Positions 1-7,867 of a stretch of 12,354 nt of DNA are shown here, piece by piece. Below the pieces are notes generated by a model, which searched no databases, was not told the DNA's origin, and saw nothing but the letters and a program-made list of their open reading frames with translations. Made by a program: the position numbers and the translations under genes. How positions within the stretch are numbered: the first letter of the stretch is position 1; each line of letters begins with the position of its first letter. Location of the stretch: contig JAIRYY010000135.1 in the NCBI GenBank assembly GCA_031267485.1, positions 1-12,354 on the forward strand. Reading direction: 5' to 3'. The DNA is from Tannerella sp. Lineage in GTDB: Bacteria > Bacteroidota > Bacteroidia > Bacteroidales > Tannerellaceae.

Positions 1-148
1 AAGTCGTCTTTCCGCTCTGTCTCGCCGCGTGAATCACGAAATACTGTTCCGAGTCAATCATCTCCTCGACGCCATGCAGACGCGAGGAAGCCTCTATCAT
101 GTAATGTTTTGCCCTGTTGCAGGGGCCTGCTACGTTAAAATGTCTCAT
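1..148 (-). CDS. ATP-binding protein (AAA-type), N-terminal fragment cut by the window edge
   Basis: Reading the minus strand from an ATG at 148-146 gives 49 uninterrupted codons to the left edge. The peptide begins MRHFNVAGPCN and ends QYFVIHAARQSGKTT. The last part is a P-loop (Walker A) preceded by a hydrophobic beta strand, with GKTT as the phosphate-binding core. The first glycine of the classical GxxxxGK[ST] is replaced by alanine (AARQSGKT), a pattern I recall from a family of Bacteroidetes ATP-binding proteins that open with a similar FN-x-x-GPC segment. Such proteins are usually several hundred residues long, so most of the gene lies outside the window. It starts 62 bases after the acyl-CoA synthetase stop, on the same strand. 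The P-loop call is firm; the exact family and the cellular role are not. Confidence 0.72.
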   Translation of the reverse strand, partial: MRHFNVAGPCNRAKHYMIEASSRLHGVEEMIDSEQYFVIHAARQSGKTT

Positions 149-171
149 AATCAATCTTGCGTTAATATATC

Positions 172-209
172 CGGCGTAAAATTACGATTATTTCCCGGTA
201 ATTACGCCG
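172..209. repeat. Inverted repeat between acyl-CoA synthetase and ATPase genes
   Basis: CGGCGTAA at 172-179 is matched by its exact reverse complement TTACGCCG at 202-209, with 22 bases between. The inner bases can extend the stem (TTAC/GGTAA) across a two-base bulge. A third copy of CGGCGTAA in the forward orientation lies at about 238-245, inside the 3' end of the acyl-CoA synthetase gene. No T-run follows the hairpin on the minus strand, so it is not a classical intrinsic terminator. It could be an mRNA-end structure or a protein-binding site. Confidence 0.5.
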
Positions 210-210
210 T

Positions 211-2025
211 TCATTGATACATTTCTTTTATTTGTCCGGCGTAATTGCGGGCTATCACCTGCCGTCGCAATTTCAGGGTGTCGGTGAGTTCGCCCTTGTC
301 CATGGTAAACGGTTCGGAGAGGAGCGTGAAACGCTTGATTTTCTCGTATGAAGCGAATCCTTTCTGACAGTCTTCGATAATCGACCGGTAGAAACGGACA
401 ATTTCCTCTTTGCCGGCAAGCTCTTCGCGGTTGTCGAACGGAATGCCTTTTTGGCGGGCGTAGTCTTCGAGATGCTCAAAATCGGGAACGATGAGCGCGC
501 TCACAAACTTGTAGGTATCGGCAATCACGACGCACTGTTCGATATACGCGTTCCCGCTCATGCTCAGTTCGATGGCCTGAGGCGCAATGTATTTCCCGTT
601 CGACGTCTTGAACAGGTCTTTGATGCGTTCGAGGAAAAACAGCGTGTCGCCTTCGAGCCTGCCTGCGTCGCCGGTGCGGAAGAACCCGTCTTCGGTGAAA
701 ACTTTCGCCGTTTCTTCCGGCCGGTTGTAATAGCCGGGCGTAACCGTTTTTCCTTTCACCAGAATCTCGTTATTGCTTTCATCTATGCGCACTTCAATAT
801 CGGGCATGATTGCGCCGATAGAGCCTATCGTGTAACTTTCGTTCGGATAGCAGCAGACCGTTGCGGAAGTTTCAGTCAGTCCGTACCCGTACAGTACCGG
901 CATGTTTACGGACAGCAGGAACTCGGCCATGTGGTCGGCCAGCGGCGCTCCCGCAACGGGAAACAGCCGTCCGCGGTCCAGCCCCACCACCTTTTTCAGC
1001 AGGGTAAAAGCCGTTTTGTCGTAAAAGTGGAACAGGCATGCGAGCCGGACGGGCGCTTTTATGCCTTTGTTCCTGTATTCAAGGATATAACGGCGGCCTG
1101 TTGCGATGGCATGCCGCAGCATCCTTTTCAGGATGCCGGGCGAATGTTCTATTTTTTCCTGCACGCCGGCATAGACTTTCTCCCAGAAGCGCGGCACGTT
1201 GCACATCAGCGTGGGACGCACTTCCGGCAGCGTCTGCTGTATCTTTTTCGGGTCATGGTTGACGGCGATGCATATCCCCTGCGAGATGCACAGGCACGAC
1301 CACGCTTTCTCGAAAATATGCGTCAGCGGGAGGAAGCACATCGAAACATCCCGGTCGTTGATCATCGGCAGCCGCAGGTCGTGTATCCGCATCACTTCAA
1401 GCATGTTTCCGTGCGTGAGGAGGACGCCCTTTGAACCGCCCGTCGTGCCGGAAGTGTAGAGAATCATCGCGATATCCGGTATCAGAGCTTCGTGGCGGCG
1501 TATTTTCACCTTTGTTTCCGCGTGCGTATTGTCTCCCAGCCGGATGAACCCGTCGAAATATACGGATGTTCTGTCTTCGGGATGGCGGACGACATTGCTG
1601 TCGAATATCACCAGCTGACGGAGAATGTCCCCCGTCTCCCTTTGCACTTTCCATGCATTGTTGTACTGCAGCTGTTCTCCGACGAAGAGCAGGCGTATGT
1701 TTGCATCCTCGACCATATACCTGATCTGTTCGGGCGAGCTTGTCGCATACATGGACACTTCGACCGCGCGTATGCCGAATGCCCCGAAGGTCGCGTAGAA
1801 ACACTGGGGCATGTTCGGGGCGTATATGCCGATGTTTTCCTGCACCCCGATCCCGTATTCGATCATTGCCTGCGACGTCAGGCGGACTTTTTCGGCGAAC
1901 CTGTTCCATGAAACGCTTTCCCAGACGCCGCTTTTGCCGTTGCGGAACAGGAGTTCACGCCGCGGGCCGTATTTTTCCGCCTGATGATAGATCAGATCGG
2001 CTAAGTGACTGTTTGTGTATGACAT
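211..2025 (-). CDS. Long-chain acyl-CoA synthetase (AMP-forming, FadD/FAA1-like)
   Basis: This 604-residue cytoplasmic or membrane-associated enzyme should activate long-chain fatty acids with ATP to acyl-AMP and then acyl-CoA, feeding lipid synthesis or degradation. All hallmarks of the ANL adenylate-forming superfamily are visible in order: the P-loop YTSGTTGGSKG at 190-200, the GYGLTET motif at about 380-386, FFRTGD at 448-453, the hinge region KDLFKTSNGKYIAP at 469-482, and the C-terminal GELTDTLKLRR, whose Lys at about 585 is the expected adenylation lysine. Length and motif spelling fit the eukaryote-like FAA1 type found widely in Bacteroidetes. The start at 2025 is supported by the early conserved N-terminus (LADLIYHQAEKYG). 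The gene follows the transglutaminase-like gene by 59 bases with no promoter or terminator that I can identify, so co-transcription is likely. Exact chain-length preference cannot be read from the sequence. Confidence 0.95.
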   Translation of the reverse strand: MSYTNSHLADLIYHQAEKYGPRRELLFRNGKSGVWESVSWNRFAEKVRLTSQAMIEYGIGVQENIGIYAPNMPQCFYATFGAFGIRAVEVSMYATSSPEQIRYMVEDANIRLLFVGEQLQYNNAWKVQRETGDILRQLVIFDSNVVRHPEDRTSVYFDGFIRLGDNTHAETKVKIRRHEALIPDIAMILYTSGTTGGSKGVLLTHGNMLEVMRIHDLRLPMINDRDVSMCFLPLTHIFEKAWSCLCISQGICIAVNHDPKKIQQTLPEVRPTLMCNVPRFWEKVYAGVQEKIEHSPGILKRMLRHAIATGRRYILEYRNKGIKAPVRLACLFHFYDKTAFTLLKKVVGLDRGRLFPVAGAPLADHMAEFLLSVNMPVLYGYGLTETSATVCCYPNESYTIGSIGAIMPDIEVRIDESNNEILVKGKTVTPGYYNRPEETAKVFTEDGFFRTGDAGRLEGDTLFFLERIKDLFKTSNGKYIAPQAIELSMSGNAYIEQCVVIADTYKFVSALIVPDFEHLEDYARQKGIPFDNREELAGKEEIVRFYRSIIEDCQKGFASYEKIKRFTLLSEPFTMDKGELTDTLKLRRQVIARNYAGQIKEMYQ

Positions 2026-2050
2026 AATTTATTTGATTTGAGTTTTTAAC

Positions 2051-2068
2051 TGCCGGTTGCCGGTTGCC
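2051..2068. repeat. Short tandem repeat TGCCGGT x2 in intergenic gap
   Basis: The 59-base gap between the transglutaminase-like gene and the acyl-CoA synthetase gene holds TGCCGGT twice in tandem (2051-2064), followed by the partial copy TGCC. CCGG-TTG-CCGG could form a minimal four-pair hairpin. There is no adjacent T-run on the minus strand, so it is unlikely to stop transcription fully. Confidence 0.45.
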
Positions 2069-2084
2069 TGCTGCGGATGATCCG

Positions 2085-4787
2085 TCATAAAGCATGGATG
2101 GTCTTCATGAGCTGTTCTCCGAGGCCGATTGTGTATCCCTGCGAAACGAAGACGACGCGTCCGAAAGTGTCGGCAATGACGAATATCGGCAGCGATTCGG
2201 AATCGGACAGTTTCACGGCATCCGCTATCATCTTCGTAATCCTGCCGTCCGTGTCGACGCCGCAGGCGACGGTCGCGGGCAGTGCGCCGAACTCGTTACG
2301 GTCGAACAAATCCAGGCTTTGTCCGTTTTTAAAGAGCAGGATGATGCCGCGGTTCCATTTTTCAAAATCCTCTTTAAGGCCGGCGATGTCGCGCATGGCA
2401 TGGTTTGTCGGTTCCTGGCGCGGGCCAAGAATGCCGATGATGAAATAGCCGCGTCCCGTCGCGTCCAGTATGCTTGTCTCTTCCCCGTTTTCGGCTTTGC
2501 GGAATTTCGCTTCGGCGTCGATGCTTCCGATGACCCGGATGTCATCCGTATTTTCGCGCATCACAAGCGCGACGGAGGCGGTTTTGTCCTTTTCGACGGT
2601 GAAGAACGTGATGCGCGCCAGTACTTTTCCGCTCGCCATGCGCGTTCCTGAGGTCAGCATATAGTAGCCTTCGTCGATGGCCAGCGGCCGGCGCAGCAGT
2701 TCCGTCCAGGTGTCGCCGCCTCCCATGTCGGTCTGGCTCCCCGAATCGAAATTAAGCGTCTGCAACCGGGCGTCCGGCCGCAGTTTCGACAGGGTGAAAT
2801 GGGTGGAGTATTTCGGGTTTTCGAGCGATTTTATCGGATTATAGGTTGCCGCGACGTATCCCCGTTCGGAAACGGTCCGTCCGTCCGCGTCGAAATTCAC
2901 ATCCACCCATTTGCCGTCGTAGTACTGCACTTTTTTCGCGACCGGTTCTATCCGTGCGGGAATACTGAGGCTGCGCGCCAGGGCGACGAAAAAGATGTTT
3001 CGCGAGTGTGTATCCGCCGTGCGCGCTTTCCATACGCCGGCGGGCATCACCGGGATGCGTTGCGGGTTCAGGCTGTCGCGCACGATGATGTTCTCTTTGA
3101 CCCAGTCGACCAGTACCTGCGGATTCTTCCGGGCGTTTTCGGCGGTGGAAATATCCATGTTCTCCGCGAAAAACTTTTTGTAGGGCGTTAACAGCTCGTT
3201 TGATACGCGGGGATTGAGCACATATTTATAAAATAAGGCAGGCGGGCAGGGCGCAGACTCGCTTTTTATGGGTGTGTGGTAAAAGTGGTCTGCAAATATT
3301 TCCGCAGGCGTGTCGCGCAAATCCTTGTTCGAAACAGCATCGAGCAGGCTCAGGGCGACTGACATCATGCCGTCGGGAACGTCCGACAGGAATTTCTCAA
3401 TCTGCGCATGGTTGCCGCGGCTTTTCACCAGTATTCCGGCGGCCTTTTCCCGCATTTCGGCCGGGTATTTCCCAACTGCCGCGAGCGCTTTCTCCTTCGT
3501 GTAGAATGTGGATACGTACCGGTTACGGACGGCATCCTCTTCGCGCAGGCGTTTTTCGTTCTCCTTTCTTTGTTCGCCGGTGACTTCGACGGGGATACCG
3601 CCCTCGACGGGAGGCGTTATGTCAAACTCCAGCGTGGCCGTATCGCCCGGCGATTTATCCAGGACGACCGTCAGATGATCGTCTTTGCCGAAAGATATTT
3701 TATGGTAGCCGAAACGTCCGTCCTTTGTCGCCCATACCAGCATGTCCCCTTTTCCCGCCGAGAGGGAACAGCGGCCGTCCCTGTCCGTCGTTTTCTGCGC
3801 GACGGAATAGAACTCCGCGTAATTGTACAGTTTAAATTCGACCAGCGCCCCCTCCACCGGCGCGCCGGCGACATCCCTGACCGTGACGTTCGCCAGCGCC
3901 GTCGGCGCGTAATGGTCGATCACGTTTATTTCCGTATAGCATCCGGTGCGCTCCATCACGTCCTCGGCGCCGTCATAGTAACCGAATACCTTTGTATGCA
4001 TCAGCATGCCGCGGGATGCCGGCGCATTGAACCATCCGAGGTTGAGCGCCGGTTCCGGTTCGCAGGCGCCCATGAAGTACCATTTGCCGTCCACCCAGGC
4101 CTCCACCCATGCATGGTTGTCGTCCGTATGCGCCCACCGGGGCGTGTAGACCTGGCGGGCGGGGATGCCGACCGACCGCAGGGCGGCGACCGTAAAGGTC
4201 GATTCCTCGCCGCATCGCCCGTATGCCGACCTGACGGAAGCAAGCGGCGAACTGGTTCGTCCGTCGGACGGCGTGTAGATCACTTTCTCGTGGCACCAGT
4301 GGTTGACTTCCAGGACGGCGTCGTACAGGGACAGGTTCCGGACTCTCTCTTTCAGTTCGCCGTAGAAGACCGTGCGGCTTTCGTCGAGATTCTCACTGTT
4401 AACCCTCACCGGGAGGACGAAGTGACGGAAAATCATTTCAGGGATATCCTTTCCCCAGGGCATTTCTTCACGCGTTTCAAACGACGCGCGCACGTTCCGG
4501 AGGTAGAAATCCCCCCCGTAATCCGCAATGTCGCCGACCGGCATGTAGGCGTACAGAAATTCCAGGGCTTCCCTTTCCCGGAGGGTCATCTCCCGGTCGA
4601 ACACGTCAAACGGCGCCGGGTCGGCGAAGTATGTCTTTTTCATTTCCAGCGTCCCGCGAACCCTTGTCCGGTAGTCCGCGTCGGTAATGAAATGGCCGGA
4701 TTGGGTTGATGTACAGTCTGTAAACAGGATATTTGCGACAGGGAACAGTAATAGAATACCGGCTGTCCGTAAAAAATAATTTTTCAT
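2085..4787 (-). CDS. Large exported transglutaminase-like protein (possible lipoprotein)
   Basis: This is a 900-residue envelope protein. The N-terminus has a Lys/Arg start and hydrophobic core (residues 4-22) followed by C25; the would-be lipobox FTDC has Asp at -1, which is atypical, so lipidation is uncertain. A transglutaminase-like (papain-fold) domain spans about 150-270, with Cys192 in YGRCGEES, His225 in DDNHAWVEAW and an acidic residue E243 in GACEPEP as candidate triad. A beta-sandwich (carboxypeptidase-regulatory or Ig-like) domain follows at about 295-375. A second transglutaminase-like stretch at about 555-635 ends in DGKWVDVNFD but has Asp-Thr (592-593) where the nucleophilic Cys would be expected, so it looks inactive. 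The last part (about 780-900) resembles a thioredoxin fold without CxxC. The family probably acts on proteins or peptides in the periplasm or at the surface, as hydrolase or crosslinker; the substrate is unknown. Confidence 0.85.
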   Translation of the reverse strand: MKNYFLRTAGILLLFPVANILFTDCTSTQSGHFITDADYRTRVRGTLEMKKTYFADPAPFDVFDREMTLREREALEFLYAYMPVGDIADYGGDFYLRNVRASFETREEMPWGKDIPEMIFRHFVLPVRVNSENLDESRTVFYGELKERVRNLSLYDAVLEVNHWCHEKVIYTPSDGRTSSPLASVRSAYGRCGEESTFTVAALRSVGIPARQVYTPRWAHTDDNHAWVEAWVDGKWYFMGACEPEPALNLGWFNAPASRGMLMHTKVFGYYDGAEDVMERTGCYTEINVIDHYAPTALANVTVRDVAGAPVEGALVEFKLYNYAEFYSVAQKTTDRDGRCSLSAGKGDMLVWATKDGRFGYHKISFGKDDHLTVVLDKSPGDTATLEFDITPPVEGGIPVEVTGEQRKENEKRLREEDAVRNRYVSTFYTKEKALAAVGKYPAEMREKAAGILVKSRGNHAQIEKFLSDVPDGMMSVALSLLDAVSNKDLRDTPAEIFADHFYHTPIKSESAPCPPALFYKYVLNPRVSNELLTPYKKFFAENMDISTAENARKNPQVLVDWVKENIIVRDSLNPQRIPVMPAGVWKARTADTHSRNIFFVALARSLSIPARIEPVAKKVQYYDGKWVDVNFDADGRTVSERGYVAATYNPIKSLENPKYSTHFTLSKLRPDARLQTLNFDSGSQTDMGGGDTWTELLRRPLAIDEGYYMLTSGTRMASGKVLARITFFTVEKDKTASVALVMRENTDDIRVIGSIDAEAKFRKAENGEETSILDATGRGYFIIGILGPRQEPTNHAMRDIAGLKEDFEKWNRGIILLFKNGQSLDLFDRNEFGALPATVACGVDTDGRITKMIADAVKLSDSESLPIFVIADTFGRVVFVSQGYTIGLGEQLMKTIHAL

Positions 4788-4828
4788 AAAGCAAAAGGTT
4801 TTAATGTAGTTAATTCCATATCGGGGAA

Positions 4829-4836
4829 CAAAAGTA
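4829..4836 (-). promoter_or_regulatory. Candidate -7 promoter element for the transglutaminase-like gene
   Basis: On the minus strand these bases read TACTTTTG, an exact match to the Bacteroidetes -7 consensus TAnnTTTG. Transcription would begin near 4822, giving a leader of about 35 bases before the ATG at 4787. I see no good TTTG -33 element at the usual 19-20 base distance, so this is moderate evidence. It would allow the transglutaminase-like and acyl-CoA synthetase genes to be expressed apart from the upstream PEP-synthase-like gene. Confidence 0.45.
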
Positions 4837-4877
4837 GTAAAATTCCCTCATTATACGTTCCCGCAACTTCGTTTTTT

Positions 4878-7859
4878 TTACGAAAAGCCCGGTTTCATCA
4901 CGACCCCCACGCCCTTTTTTCCGTCCATTTTTATAACCGCAGGGCTGTCGAAACGCACGAGACGCAGAAAACGGCTCTCCTCGACGGCCGGCTGCGCGTT
5001 CAGGAAATCTTCGTCAAAGAGATCGCCGTTCACCGGATTGACCGTAAAATATCCCGTGCCGCACGACGTCAGGTTCTGGAAGAAATGCGTCCCCTGGCTC
5101 GGATCGACGGGATACCGGTCTAAGCTGTACTCCACGATGACGCGCGCATTGCTGATGTGCGGCCATTTGACGGGGATGCCCAGCCACGTGTCGCTGCTTC
5201 CCCAGCGTCCCGGTCCGGCCAGGATGTAACCTTCGTCGCTCCCGGTGAACCGGCGGTTGATCTTCTCGATTTCGTAGGCGATCAGCTGGTTGTTCGACGA
5301 ATTGAAAGCCTCCGCCCTCACATAAAGCACGTAACGGACGGTGTTCATGATCCCGTGTCCAAGTACGCTTTTTGAAAAGAGAATCGTATCCCTCCTCTCA
5401 ATCGCATCCAGGTCTTCGTCAATCATCTCTTTCCGGTCGACAATCGGCCTGATCTGGAGCACGTAAAACGCCCCCCTGTCGCGGCAGTCGGGTTTGATAT
5501 CGACGGCAAACTCAATTTCCACGGGGCGTCCCATCTCCCGTTCCCCTATCTCAAGCAGACGGTTGAGCGTGTCGCTCAGGGGAAGCATGTCGTACTGCAA
5601 TATGTTGGCAAACGACACGATTTTTCGTCCTCCCGGATAATATCCGTCGCGTATGACCTGATCCTGCGGATCGTACGTCGAAGCCATGTACTTCAGTATC
5701 CCGTCGCTGTCCGCATCCCTGACGGAGCGCCTGACCAGGTTGAACGCATCGTTTGCCGTCAGGCGCAGCTCCGGATCGCCCATGTCCAGCGCCAGGAAAT
5801 GCGTCTGCGTCTCGCGGAGCGCAAAATCCAGCGAACTCATCTGCAGTATGTTGTGCGGATGGCGCGGCGAAAACCTCAGCGTTACGCCCCCGTCGACGAC
5901 ATACTTCCCAAGTCCGAGAGCGATATTGGCGATTCCATCCTCCGCCGTTTCATTGCCGATCGGATAAAAATTCAGCGATTTGGCCACACCGCTGATTGTC
6001 GGGTAAAAATACCTGCCGTACCGGCATCCCACGACCTCCTGCAGCACGATGGCCATCTTTTCGCTTTCAATCAGGTTGCTCGTCGCCGTCATGTAAGCCT
6101 TGCTGTCCCCGTAAAACACGGAAGCGTAAACGCCCTTTATCGCGTCGCTTACCGACTGCAGCATCCCGCGCTTATCCGGCATGCTGGGCGCCATGTACGT
6201 CGCATACACGCCGGCAAACGGCTGGTAATGCGCATCTTCGAGCAGGCTTGACGAGCGGACGGCCACCGGGCGTCCGATAACTTCCAGCAAAGCCGTCAGG
6301 TCGTCGACAAGGCGTGCGGGGAGGCTTGCGCGCAGGAAATGCTGCAGCATCTCCTCGTCCTCCGCATCGCTCAGCGCAACCGGATACAGATTGTTCGATT
6401 CCATAAATTCATCGAAGATGTCGGTACATAAAACGACGGTTTTCGGGATATCCACGGGGAAATTCTCCCTCTCCAGCCGGGGATAGCGTTTTATCATGGC
6501 GCCGATAAAAGCAAGGCCGCGTCCCTTGCCGCCGAGCGACCCGTCGCCTATCCGCGCAAAATTACTGTATTCATCGAACCGTTCCTTCTGATAAACCGCC
6601 ACAACGCCGGAATTTTTCATTCGGCGGTATTGCACGATTACGTCAAAGATAAACTGCCGCGCCTCGTCCATATCCCTGTATGCACTCACATCCACCTGTT
6701 TCAGCAGTTCGGCCGGCGGGAACATCGCCCGCGAATAGAAGAAGCGCGAAAAATGATTGCGCGAAAGGTGATACCGCAGCGAATCGTCCGGAATAGCCAT
6801 CATCTTGTGCTGAAGATCCTTCAGGTCTCTGATGCGCATAATCTCCTCCTTCGTTTCGGGATTCAGGATCACGAAATCCCCGAATCCGAAGCGCTGCATA
6901 ATCTTCTGCTTCAGCTCGCGCGCGTAAGTTTTCGACTGCTTGTGGATGAACGACGCGCCCAGTTCCCTGGCATACGTCAGGTTTTCAGGGTCGGACGATT
7001 CGAGAATGATCGGGATCGCCCCCCCAGCCTTGCGCACGTAACTGCAGAACCTGTATCCCGCCGCCGCATCCTTCTCATTGCCGCGCATGAAACTGATATC
7101 CGATATGATACCGAGGATGTTATCCCTGTAATCGTTAAAAACGCGCATCGCCTCTTCGTACGTCCGCGCCAGCCTGATTTTCGGGCGTCCCCTCATGCGC
7201 AGCGTTTTCTGATGCTCGTTCAGCGCCTCCTTGGCAAACTCCATGCTCTGTTCAAGCACAAATTTATACAGGTGAGGCAGCGCCGCCGAATAAAAACGGA
7301 TGGAATCCTCGATAAGCAGGATAATCTGCACCCCCACGCTCGCCGTATCGTCGGGCGCGTTCATCTCGTCCTCGATCAGCTTGATGATAGCCAGCAGCAA
7401 CTCCGAGTTGCCCAGCCAGCTGAACACATAGTCGATAGCGCCGAGATCCTCGTTCGCAATGCTTTTCGACACCTCTTTCGAAAAAGGCGTCAGCACGACG
7501 ATCGGGATATCCGGGTAATGCAGTTTAATGTTCTTCGCCGTTCCGAACACATCGCGGTCGACCATGTTCGGCATAAATATAATCAGGTCAAAACCAAGGT
7601 TTTTAAGTTCGTTCAGCGCATCTTCTTCGGTCGACGCCTGCGTGAATCGCGGCGGATAGCGCAGGCTCAGCGACGTATATTCGTTAAAAATCTGTTCATC
7701 CACGCGTCCGTCGTCCTCAAGCATGAACGCATCATATTTTGTCGCGATAAGCAGCACGTTATAAATGCGTTTCTGCATCAGATTGGCAAACGACGTATCC
7801 TTGAAAGCCACATGCCGAAATTCCTGTATTCCACTCATAATTTTTAAAAAATTGAACAT
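4878..7859 (-). CDS. Receiver-PEP synthase-like fusion (PEP/pyruvate-binding ATP-grasp domain)
   Basis: This is a 993-residue cytoplasmic protein. Residues 32-165 look like a response-regulator receiver fold, but the phospho-acceptor position holds Met96 (DLIIFMPNM) and the conserved Lys is lost. A second receiver-like domain (about 177-325) keeps the key residues: acidic pair E184/D185, candidate phospho-acceptor D254 in ISDISF, S288 and K307; its first helix is unusually long. A PEP-synthase/PPDK N-terminal ATP-grasp domain follows, with LGGKGRGLAF at 442-451, PVAVRSSSLLED at 531-542 and EIEFAVD plus VLQIRPIV at 781-807. The phosphohistidine swivel motif and PEP-binding barrel of true PEP synthase are absent. 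Residues 826-993 form another region with GPGRWGSSDTWLG and QGTHFFQNL. It is therefore probably not a standard PEP synthase. M8 (ATG at 7838-7836) may be the true start, because the promoter lies too close to the first ATG. The C-terminus ends KPGFS. Confidence 0.88.
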   Translation of the reverse strand: MFNFLKIMSGIQEFRHVAFKDTSFANLMQKRIYNVLLIATKYDAFMLEDDGRVDEQIFNEYTSLSLRYPPRFTQASTEEDALNELKNLGFDLIIFMPNMVDRDVFGTAKNIKLHYPDIPIVVLTPFSKEVSKSIANEDLGAIDYVFSWLGNSELLLAIIKLIEDEMNAPDDTASVGVQIILLIEDSIRFYSAALPHLYKFVLEQSMEFAKEALNEHQKTLRMRGRPKIRLARTYEEAMRVFNDYRDNILGIISDISFMRGNEKDAAAGYRFCSYVRKAGGAIPIILESSDPENLTYARELGASFIHKQSKTYARELKQKIMQRFGFGDFVILNPETKEEIMRIRDLKDLQHKMMAIPDDSLRYHLSRNHFSRFFYSRAMFPPAELLKQVDVSAYRDMDEARQFIFDVIVQYRRMKNSGVVAVYQKERFDEYSNFARIGDGSLGGKGRGLAFIGAMIKRYPRLERENFPVDIPKTVVLCTDIFDEFMESNNLYPVALSDAEDEEMLQHFLRASLPARLVDDLTALLEVIGRPVAVRSSSLLEDAHYQPFAGVYATYMAPSMPDKRGMLQSVSDAIKGVYASVFYGDSKAYMTATSNLIESEKMAIVLQEVVGCRYGRYFYPTISGVAKSLNFYPIGNETAEDGIANIALGLGKYVVDGGVTLRFSPRHPHNILQMSSLDFALRETQTHFLALDMGDPELRLTANDAFNLVRRSVRDADSDGILKYMASTYDPQDQVIRDGYYPGGRKIVSFANILQYDMLPLSDTLNRLLEIGEREMGRPVEIEFAVDIKPDCRDRGAFYVLQIRPIVDRKEMIDEDLDAIERRDTILFSKSVLGHGIMNTVRYVLYVRAEAFNSSNNQLIAYEIEKINRRFTGSDEGYILAGPGRWGSSDTWLGIPVKWPHISNARVIVEYSLDRYPVDPSQGTHFFQNLTSCGTGYFTVNPVNGDLFDEDFLNAQPAVEESRFLRLVRFDSPAVIKMDGKKGVGVVMKPGFS

Positions 7860-7867
7860 TCATATCG

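Noticed and set aside
29..217. Plus-strand 62-codon frame at the left edge
   Set aside because: It overlaps the minus-strand ATP-binding protein start, which has a recognisable P-loop, and its own translation has no recognisable features.
3408..4709. Long plus-strand open frame (433 codons) opposite the transglutaminase-like gene
   Set aside because: It is antisense to a gene with clear domains, and its Arg/Val/His-rich translation is typical of a GC-rich shadow frame. The same applies to the frames at 451-1434 and 6630-7847.
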